A DNA stretch of 64,000 nt, from contig NZ_CDBR01000033.1 of NCBI RefSeq assembly GCF_000819685.1, forward strand, positions 1-64,000, in the 5' to 3' direction. The notes below the pieces were generated by a model. That model made no database searches. It had not been told where the DNA came from and was given only the letters and a program-made list of their open reading frames with translations. This DNA comes from Aeromonas allosaccharophila. Its GTDB lineage: Bacteria; Pseudomonadota; Gammaproteobacteria; Enterobacterales; Aeromonadaceae. The translations under genes and the position numbers were made by a program. Shown piece by piece: positions 46,757-56,115 of this stretch. How positions within the stretch are numbered: the first letter of the stretch is position 1; each line of letters begins with the position of its first letter.

Positions 46757-47257
46757 TCACAGCCGCCAGCCGCACCACCAGCCAGCAACCAGCAGGGTGA
46801 GGGTGCAAAAGCCGGTTTCGATGGCGCCGCCACTGCGCAGCGGCCAGCCCGGCAGTCGGAAGCGGCGCTTGATGGGCCAGAAGAGCGGAATGCCCGCCGG
46901 GGTGAGCCAATCCCCCAGCAGATGGCTGAGGTAGCCGACGATCAGGGCATCCTTGACCCCCACGGGCAGGGTGCCCGGCGGCAGGCTCTGGTTCAGCCCC
47001 CAGACGGCGGCGACGACCGCCAGCAGGCTGTGGGTGAAACCGCGATGGCCAAACAGCCGCGACAAAGGTTTCGAGATCCACGGCAGTCGCTGCCCCAGCA
47101 CCGATTTGGGGTGGTCGAGGTCGGGCAACAGGGCGCTGGCCAGCGCGGCAGGGATGGTCTGCCACAGGCTGGCATCGGCCAGCGCCGGAGTGAGCTGCAG
47201 TTTGTGGGCGATCAGGGTGCAGGTAACGGAGAAGAGCAGGTGTCCTTGGGCGGTCAT
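46757..47257 (-). CDS. ydjM: YdjM family inner-membrane metal-dependent hydrolase
   Basis: The 166-residue membrane protein is clearly related to E. coli YdjM (196 residues): MTAQGHLLFSVTCTLIA, LLPDLDHPKSVLGQRLPWIS and GHRGFTHSLLAV with conserved Asp/His residues typical of this hydrolase family. The function is unknown; in E. coli the gene is in the SOS regulon. I find no proper LexA box upstream here. The ATG at 47257 corresponds to the E. coli start. Confidence 0.88.
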   Translation of the reverse strand: MTAQGHLLFSVTCTLIAHKLQLTPALADASLWQTIPAALASALLPDLDHPKSVLGQRLPWISKPLSRLFGHRGFTHSLLAVVAAVWGLNQSLPPGTLPVGVKDALIVGYLSHLLGDWLTPAGIPLFWPIKRRFRLPGWPLRSGGAIETGFCTLTLLVAGWWCGWRL

Positions 47258-47346
47258 GATGATTACGGCGTGGACAAGATGGCGGCGCATCTTACCAGCC
47301 TGACGGTTGTGGTCAGCTCTTATTTTAAAAATCAGGATGTTACGGC

Positions 47347-47370
47347 GAAAAAGCGCCCATATTGGGCGCC
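47347..47370 (-). terminator. Terminator of yaiI
   Basis: Stem GCGCCCA / TGGGCGC with a TAT loop (47353-47369) is followed on the reverse strand by CTTTTTCG. Confidence 0.85.
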
Positions 47371-47382
47371 TTTAGGGTCTCT

Positions 47383-47832
47383 TTACAGCTTGCCTTTGAC
47401 CAGCCACTTGTCGAGGGCGTTGGCGAAGCGCTGTTTGTCGGCGGCATTGAAGGGGGCCGGGCCGCCGGTCTGCACACCGGCCGAACGCAGCTCCTCCATA
47501 AAGTTGCGCATGCCGAGCCGCGCCTTGATGGTCTCGCGGGTGTAGATCTCGCCACGGGGATTGAGCGCCTCGCCACCGGCATCGATCACCCAGGAGGCGA
47601 GGGGAATATCGCCGGTGATCACCAGATCGCCGGGCTGAACCTGCTGGGCGATGACATGATCTGCCACATCGAACCCCTTATCTACCTGCTGGGTTTTGAT
47701 GAAGGGGGAGGGGGGCACCCGCAATCCCTGATTGGCCACCAGGGTGGTGACGACCTGGGCGCGGTGGGCGGCGCGGTAGAGGATCTCCTTGACCGGAATG
47801 GGGCAGGCATCGGCATCAACCCAGATGGGCAT
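47383..47832 (-). CDS. yaiI: YaiI/YqxD (UPF0178) family protein
   Basis: The 149-residue protein has the UPF0178 pattern: [22 protein letters not shown] at the start, ITGDIPLA and a C-terminal [18 protein letters not shown]. The clustered aspartates resemble PIN/NYN-type nuclease sites, but activity is unproven. AGGAAA lies before the ATG at 47832; a 40-codon upstream extension is not supported. It is divergent from zntB. Confidence 0.9.
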   Translation of the reverse strand: MPIWVDADACPIPVKEILYRAAHRAQVVTTLVANQGLRVPPSPFIKTQQVDKGFDVADHVIAQQVQPGDLVITGDIPLASWVIDAGGEALNPRGEIYTRETIKARLGMRNFMEELRSAGVQTGGPAPFNAADKQRFANALDKWLVKGKL

Positions 47833-47971
47833 GGCATGGTTTCCTGTAGTGAAAGCGGAGAGAAACGAGAGCGGGCATCTTAACACAAGCCTCCCCTTGC
47901 CGGTGCGGGGCTGAGTCTGCCTCACCTTTCGTGTAAGCTGGGGCCAGCACATGCAACGAGAAGGAGACGAG

Positions 47972-48937
47972 ATGGATCGGGTGCCCGGTGAAGTGATTTA
48001 TGCCCTGACCCTGGATGGCAAGGGTGGCATGGCGCCGCTGGCGGCGGGAAGCGAGATCCCGGGGGATCGCCCCGGCTGGCTGCATCTGGATTACGGCCAT
48101 CCCGATTCGGCGCGCTGGTTGCTGCAAACCCCGCTGTTGGGTGAGGCCGCCAAGGAGTCGCTGCTCGGCCAGAGCAATCGTCCCAAGCTGGTGCGGATGG
48201 GGGAGACGGTGCTGCTGATCCTGCGTGGCATCAACCACAACAAGGATCACCGGCCCGAGGAGATGGTGGCGCTGCGCATCTTCATCACCCCGGATCTCAT
48301 CATCAGCAGCCGTCGTCGCCCGCTGCTCTCCGAGCAGGATGTGTTCAACCAGCTCAAGCTGGGGGGCGGTGCCGATACCCCGGCCGATTGGCTGGTGGAG
48401 ATCTGTGATGCCCTGACCGATCGGGCGGGGGAGTTTGTCGAGGAGCTGCACGACAAGATCCTCGATCTGGAGGAGATGGTGCTAATGCGCGACCTGCCCG
48501 CCAATGGCCGCCTGGCGCTGATCCGCAAGCAGCTCATCATGATCCGCCGCTACCTCTCCCCCCAGCGGGATCTGGTGGCGCGCCTCGCCAACGAGAAGAT
48601 CAGCTGGCTGGATGAGGATGACCGCCGTCGTCTGCTCGATATCGCCGACCGGCTGCGGCGCTGGCTCGATGACCTCGATGCCGGGGTGGCGCGTACCGCC
48701 GTGCTGGCGGACGAGATCAACAATCTGATGGCGGAGGCGACCAACCGCCGCGCCTACCAGATGTCGGTGATGGCGCTGCTGTTTCTGCCCGCCAGCTTCC
48801 TGACCGGTCTGTTTGGCATCAACCTGGGGGGGATTCCGGGGGCCGAGAGCCCGACCGCCTTCTGGGTCTTCTGCGGATCCCTGGTGGCGCTGGCCAGCGG
48901 GCTGGCCATCTGGCTCAAGCACCGGCGCTGGTGGTAG
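47972..48937 (+). CDS. zntB: Zinc transporter ZntB (CorA family)
   Basis: The 321-residue protein has a large N-terminal cytoplasmic domain, a long helix (about 180-260) and two C-terminal membrane helices separated by the CorA-family loop [13 protein letters not shown], where GxN forms the pore entrance. ZntB moves zinc, probably coupled to protons. AAGGAG precedes the ATG by five bases; GIN rather than GMN favours ZntB over magnesium CorA. A small MscS-like channel gene follows after 13 bp. Confidence 0.92.
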   Translation: MDRVPGEVIYALTLDGKGGMAPLAAGSEIPGDRPGWLHLDYGHPDSARWLLQTPLLGEAAKESLLGQSNRPKLVRMGETVLLILRGINHNKDHRPEEMVALRIFITPDLIISSRRRPLLSEQDVFNQLKLGGGADTPADWLVEICDALTDRAGEFVEELHDKILDLEEMVLMRDLPANGRLALIRKQLIMIRRYLSPQRDLVARLANEKISWLDEDDRRRLLDIADRLRRWLDDLDAGVARTAVLADEINNLMAEATNRRAYQMSVMALLFLPASFLTGLFGINLGGIPGAESPTAFWVFCGSLVALASGLAIWLKHRRWW

Positions 48938-48950
48938 GGAGGCATAACCT

Positions 48951-49463
48951 ATGTGGCAATCCATTGGCCTGACCCTGCTGCTGTTGCTGGGGCACACCCT
49001 GATCCGGCGGCTTATTCACAAGAGTCTGCTGGCGCTCGGTCAGAGCAGACAGGTGAGCGAGAACCGGGTGCTCTACGTGGCCCACGTGTTCCACTTCCTG
49101 CTCGGCTGCGCCACCTTGCTGGTGCTGGCCGGGGTGTGGGGGCTCGACTTCTCCCGACTGGTGGTGCTCGCGTCATCTTTCTTTGCGGTACTGGGGGTCG
49201 CCATGGTGGCCCAGTGGTCGATCCTCTCCAACATTACCGCCAGCATAACCATCTTCTTCGCCTTTCCCTACAAGATTGGCGACCGGATCCGCATCCTCGA
49301 CAAGGACGACTCGGTCACCGGCATCATCACCGAGATTGGCCTGTTCTACGTGCGGGTACGGGATGACAACGGCGATCTGGTCACCTATCCGGCCAACCTG
49401 ATCTTGCAAAAACCGGTCAGGAAGCTGGAGGGCAAGGTGGCAGAACCCCTGCAACCGGAATAG
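48951..49463 (+). CDS. Small MscS-like mechanosensitive channel protein
   Basis: The 170-residue protein has three membrane helices (about 3-17, 45-62, 65-85); the last, pore-lining one is rich in Ala and Gly. It is followed by a short MscS beta domain (KIGDRIRILDKDDSVTGIITEIGL). It is shorter than MscS (286) because the C-terminal cage is missing. GGGAGG lies before the ATG, and zntB is 13 bp upstream, so the two are probably co-transcribed. Confidence 0.85.
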   Translation: MWQSIGLTLLLLLGHTLIRRLIHKSLLALGQSRQVSENRVLYVAHVFHFLLGCATLLVLAGVWGLDFSRLVVLASSFFAVLGVAMVAQWSILSNITASITIFFAFPYKIGDRIRILDKDDSVTGIITEIGLFYVRVRDDNGDLVTYPANLILQKPVRKLEGKVAEPLQPE

Positions 49464-49484
49464 CAAGTAACCGGAATAAGAAAA

Positions 49485-49505
49485 AGGCTCCTCGGGAGCC
49501 TTTTT
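49485..49505. terminator. Terminator after the MscS-like gene
   Basis: AGGCTCC / GGGAGCC with flanking A and T runs lies between two convergent genes and can work on both strands. Confidence 0.85.
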
Positions 49506-49525
49506 GCTGTGTGGCAGGTGCTGAT

Positions 49526-49774
49526 CTAGCGTTCGAAGAAGCGGTAGAGGTGCTCCACCTGCATCGGGCAGTCGGCCACCAGATGCAGATGTTCGCGGGC
49601 CTGATCGACGGTGCCGAAACTGACCGGGCAGCCGAGGGTGTCGGTCAGCTCGTAGAGGGCACCATCCTTGCCTCTGAATTCGATAAGCCAGCCGGGGATG
49701 GCAACGTCGTGGAGAATTTCGGCTTCTTGCAGGATCTGTTGCTGATAGAGCTTACGAAGTTCACTGACTGTCAT
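49526..49774 (-). CDS. Unrecognised 82-residue protein
   Basis: I do not recognise a family. The protein is small, acidic and cytoplasmic: an N-terminal helix (MTVSELRKLYQQQILQEAEI), a strand pair around GWLIEFRGKDGALYELTD and a C-terminal helix with DQAREHLHLV. This resembles a small alpha/beta adaptor. The ribosome site AAGGAGC is very good, so it is likely expressed. It lies 78 bp after the DnaJ-related gene on the same strand. Confidence 0.6.
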   Translation of the reverse strand: MTVSELRKLYQQQILQEAEILHDVAIPGWLIEFRGKDGALYELTDTLGCPVSFGTVDQAREHLHLVADCPMQVEHLYRFFER

Positions 49775-49852
49775 GATGCGCTCCTTTGGGGAATATCCAC
49801 TCCCAGTCTATGCCTGCCCTTTATATGCGGCAACAGTGGTGCGGCAACGGGC

Positions 49853-50425
49853 TTATCCCCGCAGGCACTGCCAGGCCCAGCGGATGCGGATAAAGGTTTC
49901 GGCATTGCCGCCCCGATCCGGATGGTGCTGCAGCGCCAGCTCCCGCCAGCGGCGGCGGATCGCCTCTTGGCTCGCCCCTTCATTCAGCTCGAACAGGGCC
50001 AGCGCCTCGGCTTTGTGCCCCTCACCGTCATAAGCGCGCCAGAAGCGGTTGAGCAGGGCTTCGACCTCGGCACGGTCGGTTTGCCAGAACACCTGCCAGT
50101 CGAGGTAATAGCTGCGCAGATTTTCGCCGATAGCAAAGGCGTGGCTGGCCTCCGGGGTCTTGGCCAGCGGTTCGAGCCGGATATCCAGGGTGCTGATCAC
50201 CAGCCACCAACCCTCTTCATAAAGCTCGGCTTGCAGTTGGTAGAGGGCGTTCATGAGCAGGAAGTTGACCCGAAACAGCTGCAACTGCTCGTCGTCGGCC
50301 AGCTGGGGGATCGCCCCCTGCTGGCGCAGGGCGGCCATCAGCTCGTGCACCTTGTAGCTGCCCGCCGCCTGCTGCAACAGCGCCAGCAGCGGGGCAATCA
50401 GCGGGTTGACGTTCGGGTCGCTCAT
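49853..50425 (-). CDS. DnaJ-related protein with C-terminal J-domain
   Basis: The 191-residue... protein has an N-terminal DNAJ-related domain (about 5-125, NPLIAPLLALLQQAAGSYKV; DDEQLQLFRVNFLLMNALYQ) and a C-terminal J-domain fragment with EAIRRRWRELALQHHPDRGG, including the HPD motif that stimulates DnaK ATPase. It is likely a co-chaperone for a specific client. The ATG at 50425 has GGAAGAAG eight bases upstream; an ATG at 50443 is an alternative. It lies downstream of mtlR on the same strand. Confidence 0.85.
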   Translation of the reverse strand: MSDPNVNPLIAPLLALLQQAAGSYKVHELMAALRQQGAIPQLADDEQLQLFRVNFLLMNALYQLQAELYEEGWWLVISTLDIRLEPLAKTPEASHAFAIGENLRSYYLDWQVFWQTDRAEVEALLNRFWRAYDGEGHKAEALALFELNEGASQEAIRRRWRELALQHHPDRGGNAETFIRIRWAWQCLRG

Positions 50426-50599
50426 GACGTTCGCTTCTTCCATGTGAGGGTTTTTCTGCCTGTGGCGCCAATAGTGTGTGACGTACAGGCGAGGCGGTGC
50501 TGGATCAGAGTGGCATCTGCCAATGGGCGGGGCAAGGTGCAGTGGCAAGGGCGGCGCAGAAAAAGCGCGCCAGCGGGGCGGTCATGAGCGTGAGCCCGA

Positions 50600-51121
50600 T
50601 CAGATGGGGCTCTCCTTGTGGAGCTCGCCGACACAGTCGGCCAGCGCCAGCACCAGTGCGGAGCGCACCATCTGATCGAGCCGGTTGAGCTGCATCTGGT
50701 AGAAGGCCCAATCCTCTTCGCTGGCGGGGGGCTCCAGCTTCATCATGCCGCCCTGATTGACCCCGTGCAGGCGGTCGAGCAGGTCGCGGATCGGCTTGTC
50801 GCTGAAGCGGTAATCCTTGGGGTCGCGTACCAGAAAGTCGCGGATCTTGATATAGGCTTCGATATCCTGATAGCGCTCCAGGGAGATGAGGCCGAGGGCG
50901 AAGATGAGCTTGAGGCGCACTTCCAGCTGGCCGAGGGGGCCGCTCTGGTTGAGCAGGGGTTCGATGGCGTATTTGACGGCATACTCCTCCTGACGGAACG
51001 CGCGTCGCATCAGGGAGTCGACCGCCTCTTCCAGGATGGTCACGGCTTCGAGAAAGAAGCCGCGAGGGCCATCCTGCTCGTTTAGTCGTTCCAGTACTTC
51101 ATCTTCCTGGTGTGTGGTCAT
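50600..51121 (-). CDS. mtlR: Mannitol operon repressor MtlR
   Basis: The 173-residue all-helical protein matches MtlR, which represses the mannitol operon but lacks a classical DNA-binding motif. Blocks such as FLEAVTILEEAVDSLMRRAF, PLLNQSGPLGQLEVRLKLIF and DPKDYRFSDKPIRDLL are typical. It lies 133 bp beyond mtlD on the same strand, with an intergenic hairpin, in the mtlA-mtlD-mtlR order of E. coli. Confidence 0.92.
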   Translation of the reverse strand: MTTHQEDEVLERLNEQDGPRGFFLEAVTILEEAVDSLMRRAFRQEEYAVKYAIEPLLNQSGPLGQLEVRLKLIFALGLISLERYQDIEAYIKIRDFLVRDPKDYRFSDKPIRDLLDRLHGVNQGGMMKLEPPASEEDWAFYQMQLNRLDQMVRSALVLALADCVGELHKESPI

Positions 51122-51144
51122 AGGTGTATAGGGTCCAGCTGACA

Positions 51145-51167
51145 GGGAGAGAGTGGGCCTCTCTCCC
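51145..51167. terminator. Hairpin between mtlD and mtlR
   Basis: The perfect 9-bp stem GGGAGAGAG / CTCTCTCCC with loop TGGGC lies in the mtlD-mtlR gap. The T run (GGTTTTTAT) is on the forward strand, opposite to the genes, so it may reduce rather than stop read-through into mtlR or stabilise the upstream mRNA. Confidence 0.55.
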
Positions 51168-51254
51168 GGTTTTTATCATATGGGGCACATTCCCTTGCCA
51201 TTCAAGCGCTTGTGGCGCTATCAGTGGTGGCTGAATGCGCCGCAAGCAGGGTTA

Positions 51255-52400
51255 TTACAGGGTTTCGTAACGGGCGACGATGGCGCGAACCACCTCGCTC
51301 TCTTCATCCAGCCCGGTGACGCGGGCCAGCGCTTTGGCCGGGCCCAACTCCGCCAGCAGCTGTTGCAGCTCCACCGCTTGCGGGTCATCGGTGTTGCGAT
51401 AGTGGAGCGCCGCGGCGATCCCCTCCTGCAACTGCTCGTTGGGCAGGCCGTACTCCAGGGTGCCGAGCAGCGGCTTCACCAGTCGATCCCCCGCCGCCAG
51501 CTTGCGCAGCGGCTGACGACCGACCCGGTCAATCTCGTCCACCAGATAGGGGTTGGCGAAGCGGGAGAGGATCTTTTCGATGTAGGCGGCATGCAGGCGC
51601 GGGTCGAAGCCGTAGCGTTTCACCAGCACGGCACCGCTCTCCTCCATGGCGCGGCGCACCTTGCTGCGGATCACCGGATCCTCGATCGCCTCGCGCACGG
51701 TGCGATAGCCCCGCAGTTTGCCGAGGTAGGCGGTGACGATGTGACCGGTGTTGAGGGTGAACAGCTTGCGCTCGACGAAGGCCATCAGGTTGTCGGTGGG
51801 CTCCATGCCCGCCACCTGGGGCAGCTCCCCCTTGAACTGGGTCTGGTCGACGATCCACTCGCTGAAGCTCTCTACCGTTACTTCCAGCGGATCATCGTTG
51901 GCGGCCGCGGCGGGCGGTACGATGCGATCCACCGCCGAGTCGACGAAGCCGATGCAGGATTCGAGCGTGGCATGATACGCGACTGGCAGGTACTTGAGTA
52001 CCTCCTGCTTGAGATGGCTGGTGCCGCGCACCATGTTTTCGCAGGCGATGACGTTGAGCGGGGTCAGGTTGCCGGCATCGAAGCGGGCCTGCAGCCCCTT
52101 GGCCAGGGTGCTGGCAATCTTGTCCAGAATGTTGGGGCCGACCGCGGTGGTGACCAGATCGGCGGTGATGATGCGGGCGATCACCTCGTGACCGGCGGAG
52201 CTCACCGCCGCCACGTTGCGCACCACGTCCAGCTTCTGATCCGCCCCCACCACGTGCACCTTGTACTCCTGACGGTGGTTGAGCTGATCGATAAGCGTGT
52301 CGTTGACGTCGGCGAAGGTGACCTGATGGCTGGCATCTGCCAGCAGTTTGCCGATAAAGCCGCGACCGATGTTACCAGCACCAAAATGCAATGTTTTCAT
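51255..52400 (-). CDS. mtlD: Mannitol-1-phosphate 5-dehydrogenase
   Basis: The 381-residue NAD-dependent enzyme oxidises mannitol 1-phosphate to fructose 6-phosphate. It begins with the Rossmann motif [20 protein letters not shown] and has the polyol dehydrogenase C-domain with the catalytic lysine region ([15 protein letters not shown]). E. coli MtlD is 382 residues. AGAGGTT precedes the ATG. It lies 37 bp after mtlA in the same operon. Confidence 0.96.
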   Translation of the reverse strand: MKTLHFGAGNIGRGFIGKLLADASHQVTFADVNDTLIDQLNHRQEYKVHVVGADQKLDVVRNVAAVSSAGHEVIARIITADLVTTAVGPNILDKIASTLAKGLQARFDAGNLTPLNVIACENMVRGTSHLKQEVLKYLPVAYHATLESCIGFVDSAVDRIVPPAAAANDDPLEVTVESFSEWIVDQTQFKGELPQVAGMEPTDNLMAFVERKLFTLNTGHIVTAYLGKLRGYRTVREAIEDPVIRSKVRRAMEESGAVLVKRYGFDPRLHAAYIEKILSRFANPYLVDEIDRVGRQPLRKLAAGDRLVKPLLGTLEYGLPNEQLQEGIAAALHYRNTDDPQAVELQQLLAELGPAKALARVTGLDEESEVVRAIVARYETL

Positions 52401-52437
52401 GATATTAACCTCTTGAACCAAAGACGATGAAAGATGA

Positions 52438-54360
52438 TTACGCAGCCTGTTCGGCACCCAGCAGATCCAGGAAGGCCTGGGGATCCGTGGTGCTGGCCAG
52501 CCGGTCGATGAGACCGGGTTCATCCAGTGCATTGGTCAGGCGGGTTATCACCTGCATGTGTTCGTCGTTGCGGGCGGCGATGCCGATCACCAGTCGCGCC
52601 ACCTCATCAGCCGCCTCGCCAAAGGCGACCCCGGCCGGATACTGGCAGATGACGATGCCGGTACGCTTCACAAACTCCTTGGCGGCGATGGTGCCGTGAG
52701 GCACGGCGATGGATTCGCCTAGGTAGGTGGAGACCAGCTGTTCGCGCTCCAGCATGGCGTTGACATAGTCGGGCGCCACGTAGCCGCGCTCGGCCAGCAG
52801 TCGGCCCGCGGTCAGGATGGCGGCCTCCTTGCTGTCCGCTTTCAGTCCCAGATGCACGTCATGACGGCTCAGGGTAAAGACTTCGGCGGCCTGCGGCTCG
52901 TAGCTGTCATCGTTGGCCGCCACCAACAGTTGCGGGTTGGCGACGTCATCGTTGGCGGCCTGGGTCAGGCTCTGTACCAGCTCCTGATAGAGACCGTTGT
53001 CGAGGAAGTTGGTCAGGGAAATATGGTGAGCGTTCGGCGCATGGCGACGGGCCCGCTCGGTCAGATCCTTGTGGGTGATGACCCAGTCCACCTGATCGTC
53101 GAGCTGATCGATGGCACGGTTGGTGACGCTGATATCGAGCCCGGCGGCCTGCACCCGCTTGCGCAGCATGCCGGCGCCCATGGCGCTGGAACCCATGCCC
53201 GCATCGCAGGCGACCACGATGTTGCGTACTGCCATCAGTTCGCCGCCCGGTTTCTTGGCCGCGGCGGTCTCGGGCTTGCCGCCCTTCATGGCTTTCATCT
53301 TGCGGGTGGCTTCACCGAGCGCATCGGCCTCGTCAGCTTCCGGTTGCTGGGCACGGACGAACACGGCGGCGACCAGGAAGGAGACCAGAGTCGCGCTGAT
53401 GATGGAGAGGGCGACTCCGATCAGGGAGGCTTTCGGTGTCATCAACAGCACGGCGAAGATGGAGCCCGGCGACGCGGGAGAGACCAGACCGGCATTGAAC
53501 AGGGTCAGGGTAAAGACCCCGGTCATGCCACCGGCGATCACCGCCAGAATGAGGCGCGGGTTCATCAGCACGTACGGGAAGTAGATCTCGTGGATGCCGC
53601 CGAAGAAGTGAATGATGGAGGCGCCAGCCGCGGACTGCTTGGCCGCACCGCGACCGAACACCATGTAGGCCAGCAGCACGCCCATGCCCGGGCCCGGGTT
53701 CGCTTCGATCAGGAAGAAGATGGAGCTGCCGTGCTCGGTCGCCTGCTGGATCCCCAGAGGCGAGAAGATGCCGTGGTTGATGGCGTTGTTGAGGAACAGG
53801 ATCTTGGCCGGTTCGACGAAGATGGAGGTGAGCGGCAGCATGTGGTTATCCACTAGGAAGCCGACGCCACCGGCCAGCACGCCGGAGAGCACCTTGACGA
53901 AGGGGCCAATCACGAAGAAAGCGAGAATGGCCAGCAGCATGCCGATAAGGCCGGCGGAGAAGTTGTTGACCAGCATCTCGAAGCCGCTCTTGACGCGACC
54001 ATCCATCGCCTTGTCGAAGCGCTTGATGGCCCAGCCACCGAGCGGGCCGACCATCATGGCGCCCATGAACATCGGGATATCGGTCCCTACGATGACGCCC
54101 ATGGTGGTGATGGCACCGACCACGCCGCCGCGCTCACCGCCCATCAGTTTGCCGCCGGTGTAGCCAATCAGCAGCGGCAGCAGGTAGGTGATCATGGGGC
54201 CGACCAGCTTGGCCAAGGTTTCGCTTGGCAGCCAGCCGGTGGGGATGAAGAGGGCGGTGATAAAGCCCCAGGCGATGAAGGCGCCTATGTTGGGCATGAC
54301 CATATTGGACAGGAAGCGTCCAAAATTCTGTATCTTGACTTTGGTATCCGGTGATAACAT
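52438..54360 (-). CDS. mtlA: Mannitol PTS enzyme IICBA
   Basis: The 640-residue protein imports and phosphorylates mannitol. It has a membrane IIC domain (1-340, with [11 protein letters not shown]), a IIB domain whose phospho-cysteine is Cys385 ([16 protein letters not shown]), and a IIA domain whose phospho-histidine is His555 (AVPHGT). The linkers are Ala/Glu/Lys- and Asn/Asp-rich (340-375 and 465-492). It is the first gene of mtlADR. Its upstream region has several CRP-like sites. The ribosome site is weak (GGGGTCC). Confidence 0.96.
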   Translation of the reverse strand: MLSPDTKVKIQNFGRFLSNMVMPNIGAFIAWGFITALFIPTGWLPSETLAKLVGPMITYLLPLLIGYTGGKLMGGERGGVVGAITTMGVIVGTDIPMFMGAMMVGPLGGWAIKRFDKAMDGRVKSGFEMLVNNFSAGLIGMLLAILAFFVIGPFVKVLSGVLAGGVGFLVDNHMLPLTSIFVEPAKILFLNNAINHGIFSPLGIQQATEHGSSIFFLIEANPGPGMGVLLAYMVFGRGAAKQSAAGASIIHFFGGIHEIYFPYVLMNPRLILAVIAGGMTGVFTLTLFNAGLVSPASPGSIFAVLLMTPKASLIGVALSIISATLVSFLVAAVFVRAQQPEADEADALGEATRKMKAMKGGKPETAAAKKPGGELMAVRNIVVACDAGMGSSAMGAGMLRKRVQAAGLDISVTNRAIDQLDDQVDWVITHKDLTERARRHAPNAHHISLTNFLDNGLYQELVQSLTQAANDDVANPQLLVAANDDSYEPQAAEVFTLSRHDVHLGLKADSKEAAILTAGRLLAERGYVAPDYVNAMLEREQLVSTYLGESIAVPHGTIAAKEFVKRTGIVICQYPAGVAFGEAADEVARLVIGIAARNDEHMQVITRLTNALDEPGLIDRLASTTDPQAFLDLLGAEQAA

Positions 54361-54496
54361 GTCGGGACCCCGTTTTAAGCCTGTTTGATTAAAAGTGGTA
54401 GTCGGGATGGCCGGTTTTGCCGAACCGCCATCCCGGTCGTCTAAGCAACTTCAATCTACCAGCTTGCGATCAAATTAGGCTGAAAACGGGGTGTCT

Positions 54497-54512
54497 TGTG
54501 ATCCACCTCTCA
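54497..54512. promoter_or_regulatory. CRP-like site 1
   Basis: TGTGATCCACCTCTCA matches TGTGA-N6-TCACA at 8 of 10 positions, 137 bp upstream of the mtlA ATG. Confidence 0.55.
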
Positions 54513-54540
54513 GATACCCCGCCATACCCCCTCAACAACC

Positions 54541-54556
54541 AGTGATCCTGATCACA
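54541..54556. promoter_or_regulatory. CRP-like site 2
   Basis: AGTGATCCTGATCACA matches at 9 of 10 half-site positions, and the centre extends the symmetry (GTGATCNNGATCAC). Confidence 0.75.
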
Positions 54557-54613
54557 TTCGGATGCTGTAATTCGGCTACATTTCGATCTTTTCTGTTTTG
54601 CATGACCATTTTT

Positions 54614-54629
54614 TGTGACTCAAATCACC
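54614..54629. promoter_or_regulatory. CRP-like site 3
   Basis: TGTGACTCAAATCACC matches the CRP half-sites at 9 of 10 positions. Confidence 0.7.
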
Positions 54630-54658
54630 AAAGTTGTTTGGTGGTGCCTTTGGTTAAA

Positions 54659-54674
54659 GGTGACTCAGGTCGCA
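54659..54674. promoter_or_regulatory. CRP-like site 4
   Basis: GGTGACTCAGGTCGCA matches at 8 of 10 positions. It starts 45 bp after site 3. Confidence 0.45.
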
Positions 54675-54927
54675 AATTCAATTTTTGTATTCGAATGGGT
54701 CAAGTCACTCAATCACTCATCAGCGGGTGGTGACGATGGATCTATCGAAACCTCTCACTGCTTATCAATGAATCAATAAGTTTGTAACCCGCTTTCAGTT
54801 TTTACGGTCGGTGATGAGGGCTCTTTTGCGACTGGTTGATGGGAATGGGCGCCAACATGCAGGATGTGATTGCACGGCTGACGCTCGGGGCGCTTGCTTG
54901 CCGCACAGGGCAGACAGCAGATAAAAA

Positions 54928-54949
54928 CAAACCGCCAGCAGGCGGTTTG
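54928..54949. terminator. Terminator after lpxL
   Basis: The perfect 9-bp stem CAAACCGCC / GGCGGTTTG with loop AGCA lies 39 bp beyond the lpxL stop and is followed on the reverse strand by TTTTTATC. Confidence 0.88.
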
Positions 54950-54987
54950 TCGGTTTTTGCGATCTGGCCCCTGTCGGGGACTGCGGC

Positions 54988-55911
54988 TTAGTAGAAGCCT
55001 GCATCCTCGGGGGAGGGGCGGGTCTTGAAGCGGCGATGGAGCCACATGTACTGCTCCGGCGCCTTGCGCACGGCGGCTTCAATCTCGCGGTTGGCGCGGG
55101 CGGCATCGACCATGTCATCCCCGCTGGGGTAGTCGGCGAGCGGCGCCCCGATATGCAGGGTGTAACCCTCGCTGGTGCGGATGTTGTAGCAGGGCAGGGT
55201 GACGGTGTTCTTCACCCGCGCCAGGGTGGCGGTGCCGGTGATGGTGGCGGCCTGCTCCACCGCGAAGTAGGGCACGAACACGCTGGCGTGGCTGCCGTAG
55301 TCGTGATCCGGCGCGTACCAGAGGGCGTCGCCGTTGCGCAGCGCCTTGATCATCCCCTTCACGTCCATCCGGTCCACCAGATATTTGTTGGAGGCGCAGC
55401 GACCGTGGTACTGGGCATACTCCAGCACCGGATTGGTGTTGGGGCGATAGACCCCCACGCCGGGGCGAACCAGCCCGAAACAGCGGGCGTTGAGTTCCAG
55501 CGTCAGGAAGTGGCAGGAGAGCAGCAGCATGCCCTGACCTTTTTCCATCGCGGCAATGACATGCTCTTCCCCTTCCACCTTCATCAGGTTGCGCATCCGC
55601 CAGTCTGGCCAGAACCAGGCGATCCCCACCTCGAACACGGCGCAGCCCACGCTCTCGAAGTTCTGCTTGAGCAGTTTTTCGCGCTCATCCCGGGTCAGCT
55701 CGGGCATGGCCAGTTCCAGATTGCGACGGGCAATCTTTACCCGGGACTTCAATATCCTGGCGGCGAGACGACCGAGCTGACGACCCAGCCACATCTGGCT
55801 GCGCCACGGCAGCAGGGTCAGCAGCCAAAGCAGGCCGAGGCCGAACCAGCTGGCCCAGTAACGGGGATGAAACAGGTGGGGCTCCAGGCGGGGAGCGTTG
55901 TCATGGGCCAT
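54988..55911 (-). CDS. lpxL: Lipid A lauroyl-type acyltransferase (LpxL/HtrB family)
   Basis: The 307-residue inner-membrane enzyme adds a secondary acyl chain to Kdo2-lipid IVA. It has an N-terminal anchor (about 18-36) and the catalytic HX4E motif CHFLTLE (His134, Glu139), at nearly the E. coli LpxL positions (132, 137). HFLTLELNAR marks LpxL/LpxP rather than LpxM. GVYRPNTNP and YAPDHDYG are further family blocks. The start at 55911 is preferred over a GTG at 55935. Acyl-chain choice is not resolved. It is divergent from hldE. Confidence 0.9.
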   Translation of the reverse strand: MAHDNAPRLEPHLFHPRYWASWFGLGLLWLLTLLPWRSQMWLGRQLGRLAARILKSRVKIARRNLELAMPELTRDEREKLLKQNFESVGCAVFEVGIAWFWPDWRMRNLMKVEGEEHVIAAMEKGQGMLLLSCHFLTLELNARCFGLVRPGVGVYRPNTNPVLEYAQYHGRCASNKYLVDRMDVKGMIKALRNGDALWYAPDHDYGSHASVFVPYFAVEQAATITGTATLARVKNTVTLPCYNIRTSEGYTLHIGAPLADYPSGDDMVDAARANREIEAAVRKAPEQYMWLHRRFKTRPSPEDAGFY

Positions 55912-56115
55912 GGCTAATCTCTTGTTCGCAAACACAATCGGGGGATTCTAGCCGAAAAGGGGGGGCGGGGGCGAATGGCAGTGTGCTGGTCAGAGGGGTG
56001 GCCTGCGTCCGGTTAGCGTGACAGCGGCGGCAACTGCGGTCGGCTTTTTCTCCACCGAATAAAAGAGTGTGATAAAATCGCCCGCTGATTTTTCAGGTTT
56101 TGAGAGTCGATACAG

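Larger units (their letters stand above)
54361..54987. other. Long mtlA control region
   Basis: About 560 bp upstream of mtlA contain at least four CRP-like sites and no convincing gene. The E. coli mtl operon is also controlled by several CRP sites, and Vibrio cholerae has an antisense RNA over the mtlA leader; I cannot see whether one exists here. Confidence 0.6.

Noticed and set aside
45472..46833. 453-codon open frame antisense to nupC
   Set aside because: Extreme His/Asp/Gln composition (runs such as [20 protein letters not shown]) is a translation artefact. nupC is intact on the other strand.
47295..47325. CTGACGGTTGTGGTCAG upstream of ydjM as a LexA box
   Set aside because: The spacing between CTG and CAG is 11, not 10, and the CTGT/ACAG ends and AT-rich centre are lacking. 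SOS control of ydjM is not supported here.
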